64,000 nucleotides of DNA from Minicystis rosea. Lineage in GTDB: Bacteria; Myxococcota_A; Polyangia; Polyangiales; Polyangiaceae. The stretch spans positions 14,523,501 to 14,587,500 of the forward strand of contig CP016211.1 of NCBI GenBank assembly GCA_001931535.1, in the 5' to 3' direction. Position 1 is the stretch's first letter, and each line of letters starts with the position of its first letter. Below are positions 53,397 through 62,306 of this stretch, piece after piece. The position numbers and the translations under genes were made by a program. Under the pieces are notes generated by a model. The model saw only the letters and a program-made list of their open reading frames with translations. It did no database searches and had not been told where the DNA came from.

Positions 53397-54596
53397 TCAA
53401 CCTTCGGCCGTCCGCCGGGCGACGCGGGCGATCGCTTCGCGGAACAGCCGCGCTTCGGGGAGGAGGCTCACCACCAGGTAGCCCTCCTCCGCGAAGTCGA
53501 AGAAGTAGCCGGGGTGCACGATCACCCCTTCTTCCTGCACCAAGAGCTCCACCCACGCGTCCTCGTCGCGGGTGCGCGGCACTTCGAGCGTCGCGTACCA
53601 GCCGCCGTCCACGGGCAGACGGCGCACCGGCGCGTCGCTGCCGAGCGCGACGATGGCGTCGTCGAGCGCCGCCAGGTTCGCCTCCACGCGGGCGCGGATC
53701 GCCGCCTGGATGTCGCTGCGGCCGGCGAGGATCTCGGGCAGCGCGAGCTGCACCGGCGTGCTCACCGAGAGGTACGTGTCGGCGATCACCTCGAGCCGGC
53801 CCATGGCCTCTGCGGCGATCGCTTCGGGGCCGAGCGTCACGATCCACCCGAGCTTGACCTGCGGCATCGCGGTCACCTTGCTGAGCCCGCTGAGCACGAA
53901 GGTGAGGGCCGCGCGATCGCCGGCGAAGCTCGGTAGCCGATCCGCCGGCAGCGCGCCGTGGGCGTAGTCGCCGAAGACCTCGTCGACGATGAGCGCGAGG
54001 CCGTGCCGGCGCGCGAGATCTTCGATGGCGGCGGCCTCGTCGCGGCGCACGAACGATCCCGTCGGGTTGTTCGGATGCACGAGGACGATGGCGCGCGTGC
54101 GCTCGCCGATGCGCGCTTCGAGCGCGGCGAGATCGGTGCGGAAGCGCTCCTCGCGGAGGAGCGGATAAGGCACGAGCGTGACGTCCTCGAGCGCGGCGAG
54201 GAACGAGAAGAGCGGATACGAAGGCGCGGGGATGAGGACCTCGTCGCCGCGCTCGCAGAGGAGCTTGAAGATCCAGCCGTAGGCTTCGCTGGTGCTAGCC
54301 GAGAGGCACACGCGATCGCTCGGGATGGAGAGGCCGCGCTCCGCGTAGTACCCGGCGACGGCCGCGCGGGCCGACGCGTGGCCGAGGGCCGCGGGCGCAT
54401 ACGCGGCGCCGCGGGTGTGGCCGAGGAGGGGCACGAGATCAGCGCCGCCGAGGCCGGCGCGCGTCGGGTTCGACTCGGTGAGATCGACGAGCGCGCGGCC
54501 CGCGGCGCGGGCGCGCGCGAGCTCCTGCGAGAGGGCGTTGTCGGATCGATCCCACGCGGTGCGGCGCGAGAATCGGGGCGGTCGAGGTTCGCTCAT
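53397..54596 (-). CDS. PLP-dependent class I/II aminotransferase
   Basis: A 399-residue fold-type I aminotransferase. Seen: DLTESNPTRAGL near the start, SASTSEAYGWIFKLLCERGD (PLP contact), VHPNNPTGSFV, IVDEVFGDY (PLP pyridine Asp) and the Schiff-base lysine in LSGLSKVTAMPQVKLGW. The C-terminus has VHPGYFFDF and VVSLLPE with the substrate Arg region. Amino-acid substrate unknown. Its ATG overlaps the stop of the upstream membrane metallopeptidase-like gene (ATGA). Confidence 0.9.
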   Translation of the reverse strand: MSEPRPPRFSRRTAWDRSDNALSQELARARAAGRALVDLTESNPTRAGLGGADLVPLLGHTRGAAYAPAALGHASARAAVAGYYAERGLSIPSDRVCLSASTSEAYGWIFKLLCERGDEVLIPAPSYPLFSFLAALEDVTLVPYPLLREERFRTDLAALEARIGERTRAIVLVHPNNPTGSFVRRDEAAAIEDLARRHGLALIVDEVFGDYAHGALPADRLPSFAGDRAALTFVLSGLSKVTAMPQVKLGWIVTLGPEAIAAEAMGRLEVIADTYLSVSTPVQLALPEILAGRSDIQAAIRARVEANLAALDDAIVALGSDAPVRRLPVDGGWYATLEVPRTRDEDAWVELLVQEEGVIVHPGYFFDFAEEGYLVVSLLPEARLFREAIARVARRTAEG

Positions 54597-56518
54597 GGAT
54601 GCGTGGTGGAGGCGCGGAGGTCGGCGAGGGGAGCGGCGAAGAGATCCTCCCAGAGCCGCTTGGCCGCCGCGCGGAGCCGCTCGGGTGGCTGTGCGGCGAG
54701 CCCCAGGTAGAGGCGGCTCACGGCGCTCCGATCGACCTTGCCGCTCGTGACGAGCGGCGCGTCGCGCGGGACACCGAGAGCGTCGGCCACCCCTTCGAGG
54801 ATCACCAGCGCGGCGTAGCACTCCGGCGAGCCGTGCAGGTGACGATCGAACAAGAAGCGGGCGACCGCGCTGAGCCCGACGCGCACCGTCCGCGGATCGC
54901 GCGCGAGCTCCGAGAGGTACGCCGACAGCTCCGCGCGCGCGGTGACGGCGTGCCGGCGTTCGCGGCCGTTCTGCCGGAGCGGGCCCACGCGATCGGCGAG
55001 CGCCTTCGGCATCACCTCGGAGCGGCGCGCGTCGAGGCGGTGCTGCACCTCGTGCCGCTCGACCGAGGCCGCGAGCGCGTCGCGCAGCATCGTGAACGTG
55101 CGCTGCTCCACCTCACCGCTCAAGGCCTCGTCGATCTTCTCGAGATCCGCGATCTCCGCCGCCGTCGCGAGCCCCGTGATCGACTTGGTGAAGCCCTCGG
55201 ACAAGCGCAGCTTGCCCGGCACCACGAGCGCGAGGCCCCGCGCTTCCGCCCGCTTTTCGAGCGTCTCCAGGAGGGCGCGCCGCCGGCTCAGCGTCTCGCC
55301 CAGCTTGGACGCCGCCGCCGCGTCGAGGCCCGGGATGGCGCCGTACTCGGTCCGGCACAGCTCGCCCGCGCGCGCCTCCACCGCGGCGCGATCCGCCGCG
55401 GGGACCGAGGTCGCCTCCTTGTCGAAGAGGCGCACCGAAGCGCCCGGCGCGAGGCCGGGAGCGATGAGCGTGAGCACCTGCTCTTCGAGCTGATCGAGCA
55501 GCACCAGCGCCGCGCGCAGGTGCGGCCGCGTGAACCCGAGGAGCGTGTGCGACCAATTGAGCCGATCGATCCGGCGGATCTGGAGCGCGCGCACCTCGTC
55601 GCCCGCCGCCGAGAAGAGGTTCACCCGCTCCACCGCGAAGGCATAGGCGATCGCCAGCCGGCGCCCGCTGCCGCCGTCGTGGATCACGTCGCCGTCGACG
55701 AAGTACCCGGCGCCTGCGGCGGCGAGCTCGTCGTCGAGCACGCTGGTCGCTTCGGCGAGCGCCTCGTCGGCCGCGTCGCCGGTGTCGCCCGCGGGCGCGA
55801 CCGCGGCTGCGCGTGCGGCCGCGAGCAGCGCATCGAGCGCGCGGCCCGCGCCCTCGCCGAGCGCACCTCTCGCTTCGCCGTCGAGCGCTTTGTCGTGCGC
55901 CGCGCCGAGCTGCTTCTCCATCTCGGCGAGATCCAGCGGCCGCGTGCCCGTGCGCTTCGCCTCCGAATAACGATCGAGCGCGATCAGATAATCAGGCACG
56001 TCGTGCGAGAGCACGCGCCGGATCACCGCATCGCCGGGGAGCTTTTCCGGAACGCCGCCCGTCGCGAACGCGCCGCGCGCGGGAGGCGCAGGGCGCTCGG
56101 CGAGGCGCGCTGCCGGCGATCTCGATCCATCGAGACGCGTGAACATGATGCCCGCCGCCGCGCCGGCCGCGAGCGCGATCACGACCAACGCGGTCGGCCA
56201 CCAAAAACCGCTCGGCGCCGGACGAAGCGCGCGTGCCGCGTCGAAAGCGGCCGTCACGGCGGCGACGTCGTGGCGCTCTTCCTCGTCGGGCAGCGCGCGC
56301 GCGAGGCTCAGGTATGCGAGCCGGAGCACGTGTCTCCCGCCGTCGGCGTGCTTGTCACGAGCAGCGAGGAGCGCATCGGCGTGCGCGGCCCGCACCCTTC
56401 GGCGCGCGGCCGCGCGCAGCATCGGATCGCCGCGCCCGATGGCCGCGCAGGCGACGTCGACGTCACCGTCGTGATCGACGGCGCGCGCGAGGGCGGCGAG
56501 CGCGAGGGCGTCGATCAT
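54593..56518 (-). CDS. Membrane-anchored protein with HExxH metallopeptidase-like site
   Basis: About 641 residues with one N-terminal membrane helix (WWPTALVVIALAAGAAAGIMF) and a large probably extracytoplasmic domain. The C-terminal third holds ERHEVQHRLDARR (His489, His493) and, 37 residues after the last His, AELSAYL with Glu530: an HExxH-plus-Glu arrangement as in gluzincin zinc peptidases. ATG at 56518 was chosen; a TTG at 56611 would add 31 residues. I do not recognise a named family. Translationally coupled to the aminotransferase. Confidence 0.7.
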   Translation of the reverse strand: MIDALALAALARAVDHDGDVDVACAAIGRGDPMLRAAARRRVRAAHADALLAARDKHADGGRHVLRLAYLSLARALPDEEERHDVAAVTAAFDAARALRPAPSGFWWPTALVVIALAAGAAAGIMFTRLDGSRSPAARLAERPAPPARGAFATGGVPEKLPGDAVIRRVLSHDVPDYLIALDRYSEAKRTGTRPLDLAEMEKQLGAAHDKALDGEARGALGEGAGRALDALLAAARAAAVAPAGDTGDAADEALAEATSVLDDELAAAGAGYFVDGDVIHDGGSGRRLAIAYAFAVERVNLFSAAGDEVRALQIRRIDRLNWSHTLLGFTRPHLRAALVLLDQLEEQVLTLIAPGLAPGASVRLFDKEATSVPAADRAAVEARAGELCRTEYGAIPGLDAAAASKLGETLSRRRALLETLEKRAEARGLALVVPGKLRLSEGFTKSITGLATAAEIADLEKIDEALSGEVEQRTFTMLRDALAASVERHEVQHRLDARRSEVMPKALADRVGPLRQNGRERRHAVTARAELSAYLSELARDPRTVRVGLSAVARFLFDRHLHGSPECYAALVILEGVADALGVPRDAPLVTSGKVDRSAVSRLYLGLAAQPPERLRAAAKRLWEDLFAAPLADLRASTTHP

Positions 56519-56983
56519 GGGGACGGGGATGCCGAGGGCATGGCGCTCGTACCGTGCCAGAAGGACGGCCGGAGGGGGAAGCGATTGCGCGGCCGATGGC
56601 GGTCTACCCAACCACCCTCCGCGGAAGCGCGCCGCCCGGTCCTCGTCACGCGCCGACCTTCGTTCCTTGACATGTCAACGATTCACATGTGGGCCACGCC
56701 GCTCCGCGAAGGCCGCGCAAGCGACGGTGTCCAACATCCCACGAGTCTTCAGGCCTCTGCGATCATTCGATCTCGTCGCCGCCGATGCTTCGGTTGCCGA
56801 GCACGTCCGCTGGATTGGCCATCTGCTTCGGGGCACGAGCCACGGAATCCCGGCGCCGCGTCATGCGCGCCGGTGCGACGTCGTCGACGAATCGTGGTGG
56901 GGAGTTGGGCGCGTCGGCCCAAGGTGCTTGCGGCCCGCGCCTTGGCGGGCCGCACCTGAATGCTTCGGGAAGGGAAGCTGCGA
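56519..56983. other. Intergenic region with 12-bp palindrome
   Basis: No convincing gene besides the possible N-terminal extension noted for the metallopeptidase-like gene. TTGACATGTCAA at 56667-56678 is a perfect palindrome that also contains a -35-like TTGACA on both strands; it may be a promoter or operator for that gene. Confidence 0.45.
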
Positions 56984-57418
56984 TCAGCGACGGGCGCCGT
57001 CGAAGCCGTGCGGGGCCTTGCCCTTCCGCACCGGGACCTCCTCGTCGTCCTCCGCCTCATCACCGTCGGCAGGCGCGTTGGCAGGAGCCTTGTTCGCCGA
57101 AACGAGGATGTCGGCGACCTCCACGAGCTTCGCGGTGTAGCTCGAAGCGCCCGGCACCTTCTTGAGGCCCTTGATGGCCTTGGCGAACTTCTTCACCTTC
57201 GCAGGCGCGTTCTCGGCGGCGCCCTTGACCAAGAGGTCCTTGCCCTTCGCCTCTTCGCCGGCGACGTAGAAGATCACGCCGTCGGTGAGCTCGGGGCAGC
57301 CCTTGAGGCCCGCGGAGCCGCACTTGCTCTCGACCGGGGACTTGAGGACGGCTTGGGCCCCGCCGGCGCAGCCGACGAGGAGGGGAAGCATCAAAAAGAT
57401 CGATCGGACGAGTCGCAT
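56984..57418 (-). CDS. Small putative lipoprotein
   Basis: A 144-residue lipoprotein with signal MRLVRSIFLMLPLLVGC (lipobox LVGC). The mature part has a Cys pair (KCGSAGLKGC), a mixed alpha/beta core (DGVIFYVAGEEAKGKDLLV) and an acidic then basic C-terminus. The family is not recognised. The surrounding non-coding stretches on both sides suggest it is monocistronic. Confidence 0.7.
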   Translation of the reverse strand: MRLVRSIFLMLPLLVGCAGGAQAVLKSPVESKCGSAGLKGCPELTDGVIFYVAGEEAKGKDLLVKGAAENAPAKVKKFAKAIKGLKKVPGASSYTAKLVEVADILVSANKAPANAPADGDEAEDDEEVPVRKGKAPHGFDGARR

Positions 57419-57812
57419 GGTGATGAGCTCCAGCCAGCCGCCGCCGAGGCAGCTGCGCGAGCGAGACTAGGCGTTACGCCCCCACGATCCAACAAACAAT
57501 GACGGCAGGAATGTCATACCAACCGCCTCGAAATGTGGGGCTTCCCGGCACGGGTCTCCTCCCGAGGAGAGCGCTCCGAGGAGGGCTATCGAGCAGCCTC
57601 ATCCCTGATATTGCAAGGGAATGTGCCGCTCTCGCGCGTGCGGCCACGGAGGCTCGTCGCGGCCGTTCGGTGCCTTCGGGAGGCGCCCCGGTGACGGGTG
57701 CAGAGCACATTTCCGACGCTCCCGCGCTCGGTGACGCGTCCCGTATCGATCCCCCGGCGAGAGGCACCACCCGCAATACCATCTCTCGGGCCACATCGTG
57801 GCTCGAAGGGCC
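57419..57812. other. Intergenic region without recognised gene
   Basis: About 390 bp between the small lipoprotein and the ATP-grasp gene stop. Short open frames on both strands look like shadows. Base composition falls near 57480-57540, where a promoter for the lipoprotein gene (minus strand) could lie. Confidence 0.45.
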
Positions 57813-58679
57813 TCAACCGATCTCGCGCTCGACCTCGATGATGGAGCGCCAAAGCTCCATCGGTGATACGCCGGTGTAGCCGGACTCTTGAGCATCGTTG
57901 GTCTCGATGACGACCCACGAGCCATCGATTCTCTGCGCCGCGTCCACCACCAGGAAAGGCACGTCGACGCGCCGCGCGGCCTCCTCCGCGAGCGTCAGCG
58001 CCGCCGTTCGCTCTGCAGGAGAGGGAGTATAGCCTCCATCGCGGCTCCAATAGGCACCGGCGCCGACGATTCGGCCTCTCCAAAAGAAGCTGCGAATCTC
58101 GCGTCCACCGGGGATCCGCTCTGCGTGCCGGGGCGTCGAGGGGAGGGGCGCGAGCGATAGGTACTCGCGGAACACGAGTGGTTGGGCGCCGAGCACGGGA
58201 TCGCTCCGATAGGCATCCACGGCGCGCGCGAGCGAGGCGCGATCGGCGACGATGCTGACATCGTGCCTGTGTCTCAAGGTCTGTTGCACGGTCTTCACGA
58301 ACACCGGAAAACCGATCTCCCGCTCCACCCGATCGAGATCCGGCTCGCCTTCGAACCACAAGGAGCGGGCCGTGAGATCGGCGATTCGCGGATACCAACC
58401 GCGAAGATCGTTGGCGCGGAACGAGGCGTCCGGATCGTTCACGAGCCGGATCCCCGTCGTCTCGAGCATCTCGAAGAACCCTGGATAGTCGGCGATCGGC
58501 CCGACCCGCGCGGCCACCTCCACACCCTCGGGTAGATAGATGGGATGCTTGCAGGCGAACGAGCGCTCGAAATCGAAATCGTAGCTCGGGACGCCGAAGG
58601 GGCGCGCGAGGACGAAAATCGTGTCCTCCAAGAGGAGGAGGTGCTTCAACCATTCTTCGGCGAGCGACGGATCGGGCAC
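57813..58679 (-). CDS. ATP-grasp domain protein
   Basis: A 288-residue ATP-grasp enzyme-like protein. Seen: FPVFVKTVQQTLRH (nucleotide-binding Lys), PLVFREYLSL (hinge), REIRSFFWRGRIVGAG, and the metal-binding end VIETNDAQESGY with Glu/Asn. ATP-grasp enzymes ligate a carboxylate to an amine or thiol; the substrate is unknown. GTG at 58679 has AGAGGA seven bases upstream; TTG at 58685 is another option. It lies just downstream of the frameshifted alkB gene on the same strand. Confidence 0.78.
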   Translation of the reverse strand: MPDPSLAEEWLKHLLLLEDTIFVLARPFGVPSYDFDFERSFACKHPIYLPEGVEVAARVGPIADYPGFFEMLETTGIRLVNDPDASFRANDLRGWYPRIADLTARSLWFEGEPDLDRVEREIGFPVFVKTVQQTLRHRHDVSIVADRASLARAVDAYRSDPVLGAQPLVFREYLSLAPLPSTPRHAERIPGGREIRSFFWRGRIVGAGAYWSRDGGYTPSPAERTAALTLAEEAARRVDVPFLVVDAAQRIDGSWVVIETNDAQESGYTGVSPMELWRSIIEVEREIG

Positions 58680-58722
58680 GGCCAATTCCTCTTCGGGTGA
58701 TCCGCCATGATGGCACGGGCCA

Positions 58723-59258
58723 TCATGGAGCCCCGCGATGAACGTGGCGAAACGTCAGGCTCATGCGTGGACCCGCGCTCGGGAAGGGGGCAAAGCATGC
58801 AGCCAATGGTCTTGAACGGAGGCGTCCATGATCAGCAAAGAGCCGGGGTCGAGGGCGAATTCGGGGCGTGCGTCACCGCCGCTCTTCGGTTTGAAGACGA
58901 GGGGCCGCCGCGCGCCGAGGGAGAGAATGGATGTCGACGTGCCGGGGACGATGCCTTCCGCCGCGTCGGCGTGAAAGCCCATCTTCGATTCTCCGGTCGG
59001 GTAGAAGTTGGCGAGGCAATTGGTGATGGGGTGCGCGACCAGGGCCGCGACCCGCGTTGCCAGCGTCGAAATGAAATCCGGCATCGGCACGTCCGGATAC
59101 CAAATGCCGGAGTAGTTGTAGGCGATGCCCACGGACGCCGTTCGCCGCGCGCGGATGCGGTCGTCCCAGAGGAGCTCGCTCGTGGCCTGCTCCCAGAGCG
59201 AGGCCGGATCCGGCACGAAATCGGGCACGAGGCGAACGGCGAGAGGCGGAGGGAGCAT
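58723..59258 (-). pseudogene. alkB: AlkB-family 2OG-Fe(II) dioxygenase with 3' frameshift
   Basis: The first 165 codons (59258 to 58761) read as an AlkB-type DNA/RNA demethylase: NYSGIWYPDVPMP, iron ligands in MGFHADAAEG, STSILSLGARRPLVFKP and the distal His in DHWLHALPP. The frame then ends at SRARVHA, before the 2-oxoglutarate-binding RxSxTFR motif. That motif exists in the neighbouring frame as RMSLTFRHVHRGAP, ending at 58723. Adding one base to the G5 run at 58786-58790 restores HALPPFPSAGPRMSLTFRH. So this is either an inactivated gene or a sequencing error in a homopolymer. Confidence 0.82.
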
Positions 59259-59624
59259 GGGTGACGAGGGCGCGCGGGCTTTGGGGCAAGCGCGAGAATA
59301 TCCGAGAACGGTCGAGCTCACGACGCTGTCGAGGAAAGGCGGGCGATGTGAGACGCGGTGTGGGACGGGCGATTCCACGAAGGCGCCGCGGGCGAGTCAC
59401 TCTCGGCTGGAACTGGACCTGCTTGGACGATTGGAACATGAGGTTCTTCCTCGACCCGGTGTGATGCGCGGCGACGTTCCATTCTGCAGCCCGCGACCTC
59501 GTCTTCGCGGGGCCCATGAAGCCGGCGGAGGGCTTCGCGAAGCGGGCGGACGCGAGGGGAGCTTTCGACACCGAGCGCGGCGGGGCCCCTTTACGCCGCG
59601 GTGCTCCCTCGAAACATTGTCCTC
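59259..59624. other. Divergent intergenic region
   Basis: About 365 bp between the starts of alkB (minus) and the next gene (plus). No gene or clear operator seen; it should contain both promoters. The plus-strand gene might start at a GTG at 59601. Confidence 0.4.
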
Positions 59625-60344
59625 ATGGGTATCGACGCCGTCGCGCTCCTCCGGGGAACCGAGCTCGAGATCTCGCCGCGCCTCCTCGTCCGCAAGCTTG
59701 CGGACGGCCTCTTGGTCCACACGGGGGTACGCTTCGGCGGGGCGCCGGACGAGCTCGGGCTCGCGCTGCGAGGGATCCTCGGGAGCGCGCTCGAGGCGCA
59801 CCAGGATGCGCGCGGCGTGTTCGTGCTGCCCGACGTCGCCGAGCCGCGGGCGCAGACGTACGAGGGCGTGATCGCGGAGATCGGCGAAGCCGGCGAGTGG
59901 GCGCCGATCGTCGCCTCGGGGTACGTGCCGGCGCGCTTCGCGGAGGCGCCCGAGGGCAGCCTCGAAGGTGTGATGGGGCAGGTGATGGCGGCGCTCGGCG
60001 GCGGCGTGTTGGAAGAGATGCAACGCGCGCTTGCGACCGGCGACATGGCCGCGATGGCCAAGGTGCAAGAGAAGCTCGTGAGCGCGCTCGGCGGGGAGGA
60101 GCAGCTCGAGGCGATCAACCAACAGCTCCTCGCCGCGGCGCAGGCCGAGGCTCCGTTGGACCCGTTCGATCGGATGCCGATCGACACGGAGGAGATCGAC
60201 TTCGAGAGCCCGGACATGGCGGATCTCATGAAGCAGGTGGAGCAGCAGCTCGCCGCCGATCCGGAGCGCCGCGCCGCGCTGGAGAAGATGTTGCGCGGCA
60301 CGGGCGACGAGGACGCAGGCGACGATTCGCCGAAGAAGCCCTGA
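59625..60344 (+). CDS. Hypothetical protein
   Basis: A 239-residue soluble protein with no signal or membrane helix. The N-terminal half is alpha/beta (VALLRGTELEISPRLLVRKL, then LVHTGVRFG), the middle has a Gly/Met-rich segment (VMGQVMAALGGGVLEEM), and the C-terminal half is helical and acidic. Not recognised. ATG at 59625 used; upstream GTG at 59601 adds eight residues. Confidence 0.65.
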   Translation: MGIDAVALLRGTELEISPRLLVRKLADGLLVHTGVRFGGAPDELGLALRGILGSALEAHQDARGVFVLPDVAEPRAQTYEGVIAEIGEAGEWAPIVASGYVPARFAEAPEGSLEGVMGQVMAALGGGVLEEMQRALATGDMAAMAKVQEKLVSALGGEEQLEAINQQLLAAAQAEAPLDPFDRMPIDTEEIDFESPDMADLMKQVEQQLAADPERRAALEKMLRGTGDEDAGDDSPKKP

Positions 60345-60517
60345 GGCACACGCGGTATCCCGCCGCACGATGCACGATCACCTTCGCCGAGGAGGTGGTG
60401 CAAAACGCGGCGCTCGTCGTTCAGGCTCGGCCGTTGCTGCATAGGGCTCGGTGTCGCGCGCCTCGCGAAGGTGGAGGGGCTTTACCGCCTGCCCGCGCCG
60501 ACGTAGGACCGCGATCG

Positions 60518-60889
60518 ATGAGCAAGTTTCGCGGGATCGGTGTGGCGCTCGCGCTCGCGGTGGTGATGGCCGCGTGCGGCGGCAAGGTGGTGGTCGACGT
60601 CGGCACCGGTGGGACGACGACGAGCAGCGGAGACGGCGGAGGCATCGGCGGCGCGTCGTGCTTCAATCCACCGGATCCGGACTCGCTCTCGTTCTGCGGC
60701 GGATCCGGCGGCCCCGGTCAGTGCGAGAACGATTTCTGCGACGCGAAGGGCAACGTGTGGGCGGCGTCGTGCAAGTCGAAGACGTGTCAGTGCCTGTTCA
60801 ACAACTCCGTGGTGTGCACGTGCGCGCTCAACGGCGACGGCGACTTCTGTCTCGGTACGCCGCACTGCTGCCCGCTGCCCACGCTCTGA
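60518..60889 (+). CDS. Cys-rich small lipoprotein
   Basis: A 123-residue lipoprotein. Signal RGIGVALALAVVMAAC with lipobox MAAC, a Gly/Thr/Ser linker, then about a dozen cysteines in a compact C-terminal module (CENDFCDAKGN, ASCKSKTCQCLFN, CLGTPHCCPLP) likely stabilised by disulfides. This Cys-rich style matches other surface lipoproteins in the window. Function unknown. Confidence 0.72.
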   Translation: MSKFRGIGVALALAVVMAACGGKVVVDVGTGGTTTSSGDGGGIGGASCFNPPDPDSLSFCGGSGGPGQCENDFCDAKGNVWAASCKSKTCQCLFNNSVVCTCALNGDGDFCLGTPHCCPLPTL

Positions 60890-61230
60890 CGCGAGCGCAC
60901 GGCGCAGGGGCGTGCTCGCCCACGTTTCCCGTCGTGGGAGCGCGATCTCGGGCAATCGCCGCAATCTCTGCGCGTGACGGTGAGGCCGCCGACATGCGAT
61001 GAATCGGGCGATCGCGCGCGCCTTCGCGAAGGTCGAAGAGGCTCTTCCCTTGTGGGAGCGAGCGCGTTCTGCGATGCTTTGTCGCGCCTCGTGCGCGTGA
61101 TCTTCGCCGATGCTCGGCGCGTTGCCGAGGCCTCCGGATCCTCCGCGCGGCGGCCTTTTCCGCGTCCCTTCGTCACCTTCGCTAGTCGTCATTCGCCATT
61201 CGTCACCCACCGGCTTCCGAGGCTCCCTCC
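60890..61230. other. Intergenic region without recognised gene
   Basis: About 340 bp. Open frames overlap neighbouring genes and are Arg-rich shadows. No clear hairpin or operator noted. Confidence 0.4.
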
Positions 61231-61470
61231 GTGTCGAACCACCTGCCGAGCGCGTCGACCCATCTGTTTCTGGACAGCGCCGAGCAGCTCGCCGTCCGCC
61301 TGGAGCAGGAGCCCTCCGTGGTCGCGCACGCGCTCGCTCGTGAAGCTCGCGAGCTCGCGGCGCGCTTCGCCCTCTGGCAGAACGAGCGCCCCGCCGACGA
61401 CGTGCGCGTGGCGACGATCCAGCAGCTCTTCGATCTGAATCGCCGCGCGATGGACTATCTGAGCGGCTGA
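61231..61470 (+). CDS. Small helical hypothetical protein
   Basis: A 79-residue protein predicted mostly helical (LDSAEQLAVRLEQEPSVVAH, then AREARELAARFALW), starting at GTG with no strong ribosome site. Codon pattern and composition are plausible for a gene. Directly after its stop begins a copy of the palindromic repeat described for imuB. Not recognised. Confidence 0.5.
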   Translation: MSNHLPSASTHLFLDSAEQLAVRLEQEPSVVAHALAREARELAARFALWQNERPADDVRVATIQQLFDLNRRAMDYLSG

Positions 61471-61480
61471 TTGCGTCGAT

Positions 61481-61534
61481 TTCGATGGGGCCGCGAGCGA
61501 CCCCAAACGCCGCGCCGGCGAGCCGGCGTTGATC
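61481..61534. repeat. Intergenic copy of the palindromic repeat
   Basis: CGATGGGGCCGCGAGCGACCCCAAACGCC-type sequence: first stem GGGGCCGC/GCGACCCC with one mismatch, then AAACGCCG, then the second hairpin CGCCGGC (61513-61519) and GCCGGCG (61522-61528), then TTGATC. This is the same two-hairpin layout as the copy in imuB. Confidence 0.72.
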
Positions 61535-61551
61535 TCGGTGGGACCGCGAGT

Positions 61552-61620
61552 GATTGGTTCGGCCTCGTACGAATCGTGCGCGACGTCACCGAGGCTGATT
61601 CGTTCGGCCTCGTACGAATC
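61552..61620. repeat. Two direct copies of a 24-bp inverted-repeat motif
   Basis: GATT(G/C)GT-TCGGCCTCGT-ACGAATC occurs at 61552-61575 and 61597-61620, 45 bp apart. The second copy has perfect 7-bp arms (GATTCGT/ACGAATC) with a 10-bp centre. It lies before the convergent lipoprotein stop. Confidence 0.7.
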
Positions 61621-61664
61621 GCGATCACTGCGAAGCGACGTTCGTGCGCCGCGAGGTGCCGACG

Positions 61665-62306
61665 TCAGGTCGCGACGGCGAAGGTGAGAACGCCCATGAC
61701 CACGCCGCAGTTGGTTCGGCCGGCGACGTAGATGCGGATCTCGGCTTCGTTGTCGGCGTCGTGGATGCGGACGACGGTGAGGTCGGTGAGGTTCTGGCTG
61801 AGCAGATCCTTGAGCGCCTGATACTGAGCGCCCATCTCGTCGGCGATCGGCGTCGCGAAGAATTGATCGAGGGTGCGCGTGTCCGTGACCAAGGTGGCGG
61901 GCAGGTTCAGGAGCTCGAGCAGATGCGCGGGCGTGATGGGGCCCGTCGTCGAATCGGGCGCGGACCAGGTGCCGAAGGGAGACTCGCTCTCGCTGATGTA
62001 TTGGAGGCCGACGATCGCGGTCGAGAGCGCTTCGAGGATGTCCGCGCCGCAGGTCGGTGCGGATCCGCCGGTGCCCGTGGTTGCGCCGCCGCTGCCCGTG
62101 GTTGCGCCGCCGGTGCCCGTGGTGGCATTGGTCGAGCTGCTGGAGCTGCCGGTGCTCGTGAGGGCGCCGCCGGTGCCTGCGCTGCTGGAGGTGGTGGCGT
62201 CCGACCCGCCCGCGCTCGAGGACGAAAGCGCATTGGGAGACGAGGAGCACGCCGCGAGCGCGAGCGTCGCGACGAATACGGAGACGGCAATGCAATGGCT
62301 CGACAT
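61665..62306 (-). CDS. Nuclease A inhibitor-like lipoprotein
   Basis: A 213-residue lipoprotein: signal ending LALAAC and a long Ser/Thr/Gly linker. The last 130 residues match the nuclease A inhibitor (NuiA) family in pattern: ILEALSTAIVGLQYISESES, PFGTWSAP, LDQFFATP, NLTDLTVVRIHD and a C-terminal IRIYVAGRTNCGVVMGVLT. NuiA blocks sugar-nonspecific DNA/RNA endonucleases; as a surface lipoprotein this one might protect the cell from its own or foreign secreted nucleases (inference). ATG at 62306. Confidence 0.8.
   Translation of the reverse strand: MSSHCIAVSVFVATLALAACSSSPNALSSSSAGGSDATTSSSAGTGGALTSTGSSSSSTNATTGTGGATTGSGGATTGTGGSAPTCGADILEALSTAIVGLQYISESESPFGTWSAPDSTTGPITPAHLLELLNLPATLVTDTRTLDQFFATPIADEMGAQYQALKDLLSQNLTDLTVVRIHDADNEAEIRIYVAGRTNCGVVMGVLTFAVAT

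Noticed and set aside
57474..57794. 106-codon minus-strand open frame in the gap before the ATP-grasp gene
   Set aside because: Composition and lack of start context resemble shadow frames; no domain was seen.
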